From: JACDAF01 sp036276035
GTDB lineage: Bacteria; Chloroflexota; Limnocylindria; P2-11E
DNA: 10,896 bases
Direction: 5' to 3'
Assembly: GCA_036276035.1 (NCBI GenBank)
Contig: DASUCM010000027.1
Coordinates: 1 to 10,896 of the forward strand
Position numbers and translations under genes: made by a program. The notes beneath the pieces are model-generated. The model saw nothing but the letters and a program-made list of their open reading frames with translations, was not told the DNA's origin and made no database searches. Numbering within the stretch: position 1 is the stretch's first letter; the number at the start of each line of letters is the position of its first letter. This document shows, piece after piece, positions 6,151 through 10,896 of this stretch.

Positions 6151-6179
6151 ATGTTACCAGATTTCGCCCGCTTTGCGTA
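6151..6179 (-). promoter_or_regulatory. Putative extended -10 promoter upstream of infA
   Basis: On the minus strand TGGTAACAT lies at 6151-6159. TAACAT (6151-6156) is a reasonable sigma-70-type -10 box and the TG one base upstream makes it an extended -10. With a 17-bp spacer the -35 hexamer would be TACGCA (6174-6179), only a 3/6 match to TTGACA, which fits extended -10 promoters that need little -35. Transcription would start near 6144, giving a leader of about 41 nt to infA. This stretch is visibly more AT-rich than its surroundings. It would drive infA to truA or beyond, additional to read-through from map. Predicted by eye only. Confidence 0.45.
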
Positions 6180-6186
6180 CGAAATC
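6160..6186 (-). repeat. 7-bp perfect inverted repeat over the infA promoter
   Basis: On the plus strand gatttcg (6160-6166) and cgaaatc (6180-6186) are exact reverse complements separated by 13 bases. Centre-to-centre distance is 20 bp, about two helical turns. The arms flank the candidate -35 hexamer, one arm next to the extended -10. It could be a protein operator, or a hairpin in the read-through transcript from map. There is no T-run after it, so it is not a standard intrinsic terminator. Confidence 0.6.
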
Positions 6187-6205
6187 GGCCTCTGTCGCGA
6201 AAGAT

Positions 6206-7021
6206 TCATGCCTGCACCAGCTTTCCGGACTCGAGCTCGGCCCGGAGGCGCGCGTCGGCGTCGCCGCCGGCGGACGTGAGGACGACCGGTCCCTCGTCCG
6301 TGCACCAGATCGTGTGCTCGAAATGGGCCGAAAGCGAGCCGTCGGCGGTGACGACGGTCCACTGGTCCTTGTGGAGCCGGGTGTCCGGGGTCCCGAGGTT
6401 GAGCATCGGCTCGATGGCGAGGCAGAGCCCGGGCTTGATCGGCAGCCCCCGGTCCGGGAGGCCGTAGTTCGGGACCTGCGGCTCCTCGTGCATCGCGCGC
6501 CCGATGCCGTGGCCGACGAGGTTGCGCACGACGCCGTAGCCGCGCGACTCCGCGAAGGTCTGGACCGCCGCGCCGATGTCGCCGATCCGCCCGCCGGTGC
6601 GCGCCGCGGCGATGCCGAGGCGGAGCGCCTCCTCGGTCGTCTCGACCAGGCGCCGCGCCGCGGGCGAGACCTCGCCGACGCACACCGTTATCGCCGCGTC
6701 GGCGTGCCAGCCGTCGACGATCGCGCCCGCGTCGATGCCGAGGATGTCGCCCTCGCGGAGCTTGCGCTTGCCCGAGGGGATGCCGTGGACGATCTCCTCG
6801 TTGATCGACGTGCAGATCGTCGCCGGGAACGGCGGGTGGCTGTAGCCCAGGAAGTTCGACTGCGCGTTGTGGCGCTTGATGATCTCGCGCGAGATGCGGT
6901 CGAGCTCGCCGGTGCTGACGCCCGGCTTCGCGGCCGCGCGCGTGCCGGCGAGCACCTCCGCGACGATCTTGCCCGCCTCGCGCATCTTCGCCGCCTCGGC
7001 GGCGGTCTTCAGGGTCACCAT
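6206..7021 (-). CDS. map: Methionine aminopeptidase, type I
   Basis: 271 residues; a cytoplasmic two-metal protease that removes the initiator methionine from nascent proteins. All five metal ligands are present and even keep E. coli numbering: D97 (GIDAG), D108 (HADAA), H171 (GHGIG), E204 (AIEPM) and E235 (HFEHT); the substrate-contacting H79 (IVHGIP) is also there. There is no N-terminal zinc-finger or SH3-binding extension, so it is the short type Ia form. The ATG at 7021-7019 shares one base with the adk TGA stop (TGATG). It ends at TGA 6208-6206, before the 102-nt gap to infA. Confidence 0.98.
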   Translation of the reverse strand: MVTLKTAAEAAKMREAGKIVAEVLAGTRAAAKPGVSTGELDRISREIIKRHNAQSNFLGYSHPPFPATICTSINEEIVHGIPSGKRKLREGDILGIDAGAIVDGWHADAAITVCVGEVSPAARRLVETTEEALRLGIAAARTGGRIGDIGAAVQTFAESRGYGVVRNLVGHGIGRAMHEEPQVPNYGLPDRGLPIKPGLCLAIEPMLNLGTPDTRLHKDQWTVVTADGSLSAHFEHTIWCTDEGPVVLTSAGGDADARLRAELESGKLVQA

Positions 7022-7593
7022 CAGTCGGTGCCCTCGAGCGCCTTCTTGAACCGCGCGCCGACCTCCTCGGGCGTGCCGCGGCCGTCGACGCGGCGCAGGA
7101 GCTTGCGGCGCTCGTAGTGCTCGATGAGCGGCGCGGTCTGCTTCATGTAGACGTCGTACCGGGTGGCGATGACCTCGGGGTCATCGTCGCTGCGGTACTC
7201 CTTCTTCGCGCGCTCGGTGAGCCGCCGGGTGAGCTCGTCGCGGGGCACGTCCAGGAGCACGACGCCGCCGACGCCCCGCCCGATCTCGGAGAGCAGGACG
7301 TCGAGCGCCTGCGCCTGCGCGACCGTGCGCGGGAAGCCGTCGAAGAGGAGGCGCGTCGCCCGCGGGATCTCCTTCATGCGCTCGCGCACCATCCGCACCG
7401 TCACGTCGTCGGGCACGTACTCGCCCTTGTCGAGGAACGACCGCGCGAGCTGCCCGAGCTCGGAGCCGACGCGCGCGTGGAGGCGGAAGAGCTCGCCCGT
7501 CGAGAGCCACACCCAGCCCGCCTGGTCCGCGACGATCTTCGCCTGCGTGCCCTTGCCCGACCCGGGCGGGCCCATGACGATCACGTCGCCCAC
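7021..7593 (-). CDS. adk: Adenylate kinase, short-LID form
   Basis: 190 residues; interconverts ATP + AMP and 2 ADP in the cytoplasm. The P-loop is GPPGSGKGT (residues 8-16), the AMP-binding segment STGELFR (31-37), and DGFPRT (85-90) contains the AMP-binding Arg. The LID (about 126-138) is short, with RSDDDPEVI directly after the first LID arginines and no four-Cys zinc site, as in actinobacterial short adenylate kinases. I chose GTG 7593-7591, which overlaps the secY TAG by one base (TAGTG) and gives the normal 7 residues before the P-loop. A GTG at 7584-7582 or ATG at 7575 would crop strand beta-1. The frame extending upstream to 8379 lies inside secY and is spurious. Confidence 0.96.
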   Translation of the reverse strand: MGDVIVMGPPGSGKGTQAKIVADQAGWVWLSTGELFRLHARVGSELGQLARSFLDKGEYVPDDVTVRMVRERMKEIPRATRLLFDGFPRTVAQAQALDVLLSEIGRGVGGVVLLDVPRDELTRRLTERAKKEYRSDDDPEVIATRYDVYMKQTAPLIEHYERRKLLRRVDGRGTPEEVGARFKKALEGTD

Positions 7594-8876
7594 TAGCGGA
7601 TGAACCCCTCGTAGCTGCGCATGAGCAGCTGCGCCTCGAGCTGCTTCATCGTCTCGACGACCACGCCGACGACGATCAGGATGCTCGTGCCGCCGAGCCG
7701 GAGCGTCTGCACGCCCGTGAGATCGCCGACGAGCGTCGGCATGACCGCGACGAGCCCGAGGAAGAGCGCGCCCGCGATCGTGATCCGCGTGACGACGCGC
7801 CCGAGGAACTCCGCGGTCGGCCGGCCGGGCCGGATGCCCGGGATGAACCCGCCGTACCGCTTGATGTTGTCGGCGACGTCGTTCGGCACGAACGTGAACG
7901 CCGTGTAGAAGAACGTGAACAGGACGACGAGGACGAAGTACAGGAAGTTGTAGAGGAAGGCGTTCTGGAACGCGGCGACCGTCCCCTGCGAGAGGTCGCG
8001 CAGCCAGTCCGTCTCGCTGTTCGTGAAGTACTGCGCGATCTGGCTCGGCAGGAGCAGGATCGAGATCGCGAAGATGATCGGGATCACGCCGGCGCTGTTC
8101 ACGCGCAGCGGGATGTGCGTCGAGCCGCCGGAGTACATCTTCGTGCCGCGCACGCGCTTCGCGTACTGCACCGGGATCCGGCGCTGGCCCTCCTGGATGA
8201 AGATGATCGCCGCGATCACCCCGATGCCGATGACCGCGTAGAAGATGAGCGCCAGGAAGTTCGTCTGGACCTCGAAGGTCTGCGCGAGCGTCTGCGGCAG
8301 CCGGCCGACGATGCCCGCGAAGATGATGACGCTGATGCCGTTGCCGATGCCCTTCTCGCTGATGAGCTCGCCGAGCCACATGAGCACGAGCGTCCCGGCG
8401 GTGAGCGTCGCGAGGATCGAGATCGTCGCCGCCCAGTCGGAGGGGCCGAAGGCCGGCAGCACGCCGGAGCGGTTCATGAAGACCGCGACGCCGATGCCCT
8501 GCAGCAGCGCGAGCGGGACGGTGAGGATGCGGGTGTACTGGTTGATCTTGTTGCGCCCGTACTCGCCTTCCTTCGTGAGGCGCTCGAGCGCGGGGATCGT
8601 CTGGTTGAGCAGGGTCATGATGATCGAGGCGTTGATGTAGGGGTTCACGCCGAGCGCGACGACCGAGAGCCGCGCGAGGCCGCCGCCCGAGAAGAGGTCG
8701 AGCAGGCTGAGCAGCTGGTTGCTGTTCAGGACCGCGGTGAGCTGCTCGTGGTCGACGCCCGGGAGCGGGACGTGCGCGAGGAACCGGAACACGACGAGCA
8801 TCCCGAGGGTGAAGAGCAGCTTGTTGCGGAGGTCGGTCGCCTTGAAGCTGTCGCGGAAGGTCTCGATCGCCTTCAC
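7593..8876 (-). CDS. secY: Protein translocase subunit SecY
   Basis: 427 residues; the pore-forming inner-membrane subunit of the SecYEG translocon. Hydrophobic segments fit the ten-helix SecY topology. Signature 1, NPYINASIIMTLL, is at about 78-90 and signature 2, WLGELISEKGIGNGISVI, at about 167-184. The ribosome/SecA-binding cytoplasmic loops are visible: QEGQRRIPVQYAKRV (about 228-242) and YGGFIPGIRPGRPT (about 341-354). The plug region follows helix 1 (DLFSGGGLARLSV). The start is GTG 8876-8874, 4 nt after the rplO TAG and without a strong ribosome binding site of its own, so it probably depends on coupling. The TAG stop shares a base with the adk start. Confidence 0.97.
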   Translation of the reverse strand: MKAIETFRDSFKATDLRNKLLFTLGMLVVFRFLAHVPLPGVDHEQLTAVLNSNQLLSLLDLFSGGGLARLSVVALGVNPYINASIIMTLLNQTIPALERLTKEGEYGRNKINQYTRILTVPLALLQGIGVAVFMNRSGVLPAFGPSDWAATISILATLTAGTLVLMWLGELISEKGIGNGISVIIFAGIVGRLPQTLAQTFEVQTNFLALIFYAVIGIGVIAAIIFIQEGQRRIPVQYAKRVRGTKMYSGGSTHIPLRVNSAGVIPIIFAISILLLPSQIAQYFTNSETDWLRDLSQGTVAAFQNAFLYNFLYFVLVVLFTFFYTAFTFVPNDVADNIKRYGGFIPGIRPGRPTAEFLGRVVTRITIAGALFLGLVAVMPTLVGDLTGVQTLRLGGTSILIVVGVVVETMKQLEAQLLMRSYEGFIR

Positions 8877-8880
8877 TGGA

Positions 8881-9330
8881 CTACTCGGCCTCGATCAGGA
8901 CGATGGAGCCGCCGGCCGCCTCGATCTTCGCGCGCGCGGTCGCCGACGCGGCGTGCGCGTGCACCTCGAACTTGCCCTTCGCCTCGCCGTCGCCGAGCAC
9001 CTTCAGGCGGGCGCCCGGGTTCACCAGGCCCTTCGCCTCGAGCGTCGCCGGCGTGACCTTGCCGTCGACGGAGTAGGCCTCGAGCTGCGAGACGTTGAAC
9101 GCGACGTACGGGACGCGCCGCTTGTTCTTGAAGCCGCGGAGCTTCGGCAGGCGCATGTGGATCGGCATCTGGCCGCCCTCGAACCAGCCCGGGAGGCCCG
9201 GACCGCTCCGCGCGAGCTGGCCCTTCGTGCCCTTGCCCGCGGTCTTGCCCTGGCCGGCGGACGAGCCGCGGCCGACGCGACGCCTGTTCTTGCGCGACCC
9301 CTTGTTCGGGACGAGTGCGTGCGGCTTCAT
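8881..9330 (-). CDS. rplO: 50S ribosomal protein L15
   Basis: 149 residues, close to the usual 144-150. L15 binds 23S rRNA and joins late in large-subunit assembly. The Gly/Arg/Lys-rich N-terminus (RRRVGRGSSAGQGKTAGKGT, about 16-35) penetrates rRNA. MPIHMRLPKLRGFKNK (about 55-70) and the C-terminal globular part ending in AKIEAAGGSIVLIE match the family signature. The ATG overlaps the rpmD stop as ATGA. It is followed 4 nt later by secY, the standard spc order. Confidence 0.97.
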   Translation of the reverse strand: MKPHALVPNKGSRKNRRRVGRGSSAGQGKTAGKGTKGQLARSGPGLPGWFEGGQMPIHMRLPKLRGFKNKRRVPYVAFNVSQLEAYSVDGKVTPATLEAKGLVNPGARLKVLGDGEAKGKFEVHAHAASATARAKIEAAGGSIVLIEAE

Positions 9331-9512
9331 GACTGCTTCTCCTCGACGACGACGAGATGCTTCACGCGCCGGATCATCCCGCGCAGGGTCTCGGAGTCCT
9401 CGTGCGTGACGGTCGCGCCGGGGCGGCCGAGGCCGAGGGCCTGCAGCGTGCCCTTCGCGGCGTCCTTCTCGCCGATCGCGCTCTTGTGCTGGCGGATCTC
9501 GACCGTGCTCAT
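9327..9512 (-). CDS. rpmD: 50S ribosomal protein L30
   Basis: 61 residues, normal for bacterial L30 (about 60). It is a small alpha/beta large-subunit protein. VEIRQHKSAIGEKDAAKGTL, the LGLGRPGATVTHEDSE loop and LRGMIRRVKHLVVVEE follow the family pattern of a basic first strand, a central Leu-Gly-Leu turn and a final Val-rich strand. Both ends overlap neighbours in ATGA quartets (rpsE upstream, rplO downstream). Confidence 0.95.
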   Translation of the reverse strand: MSTVEIRQHKSAIGEKDAAKGTLQALGLGRPGATVTHEDSETLRGMIRRVKHLVVVEEKQS

Positions 9513-10057
9513 GTGAGGACGGCCTCGGGCTCGTCGGCGGACTCGGTGATCTCCGCGGTCCGCTTGCGCGGGCCGATGCGCACGCCGCGCATGTCGGCGA
9601 CGCTGTCCATGCTCCGCAGCTGGCTCAGCGCCTTCATCGTCGCCCAGACGACGTTCACCGGGTTCGAGGAGCCGAGCGACTTCGAGAGGATGTCGTGGAT
9701 GCCCGCGGACTCGACGACCGCGCGCACGGAGCCGCCGGCGATGACGCCGGTGCCCTTCGAGGCCGGCCGCAGGAGCACCTTCGCGGCGCCGAAGTCGGCG
9801 GTCACGGGGTGCGGGATCGACCGCTTGATGAGCGGCACGAGCATGACGTGCTTCTTGGCGTCCTCGACGCCCTTCTTGATGGCCTCCGGGACCTCGTCCG
9901 CCTTGCCGAGCCCTGCGCCGACATGGCCGCGGCCGTCGCCGACCACCACGATCGCGGAGAAGCTGAAGCGGCGGCCGCCCTTGACGACCTTGGAGACGCG
10001 GTTGATCTGCACCACGCGCTCCGTGAGCTCGAGACGGTTCGCGTCGATCTTTGCCAT
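9509..10057 (-). CDS. rpsE: 30S ribosomal protein S5
   Basis: 182 residues. S5 sits at the mRNA entry channel of the small subunit and influences decoding accuracy and helicase action. The N-terminal double-stranded-RNA-binding domain shows RVSKVVKGGRRFSFSAIVVV (21-40) and GDGRGHVGAGLGKADEVPEA (40-59). The C-terminal domain holds LLRPASKGTGVIAGGSVRAV (about 95-114) and SLGSSNPVNVVWATMKAL (127-144). A short acidic tail closes the protein. The ATG abuts the rplR TAG with zero spacing (TAGATG), and the stop overlaps rpmD. Confidence 0.97.
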   Translation of the reverse strand: MAKIDANRLELTERVVQINRVSKVVKGGRRFSFSAIVVVGDGRGHVGAGLGKADEVPEAIKKGVEDAKKHVMLVPLIKRSIPHPVTADFGAAKVLLRPASKGTGVIAGGSVRAVVESAGIHDILSKSLGSSNPVNVVWATMKALSQLRSMDSVADMRGVRIGPRKRTAEITESADEPEAVLT

Positions 10058-10402
10058 CTAGAAAGTGAGTCCTCCCTTGCGCGCCGCGTCGGCGAGCGCC
10101 TTCACGCGGCCGTGGTAGCGGTAGCCACCGCGGTCGAAGACGACGTTCTCGATCCCCGCGGCCTTCGCGCGCTCGGCGAGGAGCGTCCCCGCCTTCGCCG
10201 CGCGCTCGCTCTTCTTGCCCGTCGCGTCCGCGTCGTTCGCGGCCACGATCGTCTTGCCGTTCTGGTCGTCGATGAGCTGGGCGTAGATGTGGTTGAGGGA
10301 GCGGAACACGGCGAGGCGCGGCCGCTCGGCCGTGCCGGCGATCTTCGAGCGCACGCGCGCGTGGCGCGCGATGCGGTTCCGGGTCCTCGATGTCTGTGCC
10401 AT
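10058..10402 (-). CDS. rplR: 50S ribosomal protein L18
   Basis: 114 residues, normal size (E. coli 117). L18 binds 5S rRNA and anchors it to 23S rRNA in the central protuberance. RIARHARVRSKIAGTAERPR (about 10-29), LAVFRSLNHIYAQLIDDQNG and the ending NVVFDRGGYRYHGRVKALAD are typical. The basic N-terminus is short, as in many non-enteric bacteria. The ATG at 10402-10400 has purine-rich AAGGA and GAGGG stretches upstream in the 13-nt gap from rplF. Confidence 0.97.
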   Translation of the reverse strand: MAQTSRTRNRIARHARVRSKIAGTAERPRLAVFRSLNHIYAQLIDDQNGKTIVAANDADATGKKSERAAKAGTLLAERAKAAGIENVVFDRGGYRYHGRVKALADAARKGGLTF

Positions 10403-10415
10403 TCCCTCGTCCTTC

Positions 10416-10896
10416 CTAGGCCTTCGCGCCGACCTTGCCGGCCTTGCCGGCCTTGCGGCGGATGTACTCGCCCGCGTACTTCACGCCCTTCGCCTTGTAG
10501 GGGTCGGGGACGCGCCAGCCGCGGATGTTCGCCGCGACCTCGCCCACGACCTCCTTGTCCGCGCCGGAGACACGCACCTTGAGCGGCGTCTCGAGCGTGA
10601 ACGTGATCCCGGGCGGCGGCTCGATCTCGACCGGGTGCGAGACCCCGAGCGCCAGCACGAGCTTCTTGCCCTGCAGCACCGCGCGGAAGCCGGTGCCGCT
10701 GATCTCGAGGTCCTTCTGATAGCCCGTCGTGGCGCCCGTGACCATGTTCTGCAGCAGCGTGCGCGACAGCCCGTGGATCGCGCGCGCCTGCTGCGTGTCG
10801 TCGACGCGCGTGACGGTGAGCTCCTTGTCGCCCTTCTCGAGCTTCACGAGCGGGTGGAACGTGCGGCGAAGCTCGCCCTTCGGGCCCTTCACCACG
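10416..10896 (-). CDS. rplF: 50S ribosomal protein L6, 5'-truncated by window edge
   Basis: About 160 residues are visible; comparison with E. coli L6 (177) suggests about 25 N-terminal residues lie beyond the right edge. The first visible codon, GTG 10895-10893, is an internal Val of the VKGPKGEL strand and not a start. L6 binds 23S rRNA near the sarcin-ricin loop and the factor-binding site. Evidence includes the middle ISGTGFRAVLQGKKLVLALG with SHPVEIEPP just after, the GADKEVVGEVAANIRGWR segment, and the C-terminal signature PDPYKAKGVKYAGEYIRRK. A short Lys/Gly/Ala tail (KAGKAGKVGAKA) is encoded by a small CCGGCCTTG-type repeat near 10433-10455. Confidence 0.96.
   Translation of the reverse strand, partial: VVKGPKGELRRTFHPLVKLEKGDKELTVTRVDDTQQARAIHGLSRTLLQNMVTGATTGYQKDLEISGTGFRAVLQGKKLVLALGVSHPVEIEPPPGITFTLETPLKVRVSGADKEVVGEVAANIRGWRVPDPYKAKGVKYAGEYIRRKAGKAGKVGAKA

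Noticed and set aside
6104..6205. Intrinsic terminator between map and infA
   Set aside because: The inverted repeat has short arms, a 13-nt loop and no following T-run on the minus strand.
7594..8379. Long upstream extension of the adk frame
   Set aside because: It runs inside secY and is His/Arg/Ala low complexity. The kinase begins at GTG 7593, right at the secY stop.
1..10896. A novel system, defence island, mobile element, CRISPR array, tRNA or rRNA
   Set aside because: Apart from the left-end TPR gene, every stretch is filled by recognised translation, secretion or polymerase genes. I saw no integrase, transposase, terminal repeats, regularly spaced repeats or RNA-gene signatures.

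Overview
The window is one continuous block of housekeeping genes, all on the minus strand. It covers the distal half of the spc ribosomal-protein operon, the alpha operon, and the rplM-rpsI pair that follows. Read in the direction of transcription (right to left), the order is rplF (5'-truncated), rplR, rpsE, rpmD, rplO, secY, adk, map, then a promoter-bearing gap, infA, rpmJ, rpsM, rpsK, rpsD, rpoA, rplQ, truA, rplM, rpsI, and a TPR-repeat protein that runs off the left edge. Two genes are easy to miss: rpmJ (37 codons) and the TPR gene, whose frame stays open to base 1.

The DNA is very GC-rich, roughly 70% by eye, with strong G/C bias at third codon positions. That bias creates long spurious frames on the plus strand. 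Gene order, GC content, a zinc-type S4, a zinc-type L36 and a short-LID adenylate kinase suggest a GC-rich bacterium of the Actinomycetota or Chloroflexota kind. I cannot place it more precisely from sequence alone.

Region 6206-10896 (rplF to map) encodes large- and small-subunit ribosomal proteins, the SecY translocon pore, adenylate kinase and methionine aminopeptidase, almost without gaps. Region 6104-6205 is the only real intergenic space. It holds a plausible extended -10 promoter and a perfect 7-bp inverted repeat laid over it. Region 1811-6103 (infA to truA) encodes initiation factor IF-1, L36, S13, S11, S4, the RNA polymerase alpha subunit, L17 and tRNA pseudouridine synthase A. Region 911-1833 encodes L13 and S9. 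The left 888 bases encode the unrecognised TPR protein.

Neighbouring genes are tightly coupled. Most junctions are ATGA, TAGTG, TAATG or TGATG overlaps or abutments, as expected for translational coupling. I see no mobile element, CRISPR array, tRNA or rRNA, defence system or novel gene cluster. The most notable oddities are: truA has no canonical start codon in front of its conserved N-terminus and lies in the same frame as rplQ behind a single TAG; several proteins carry low-complexity tails (RpoA, L17, S11, L13); and TAG is the commonest stop codon.
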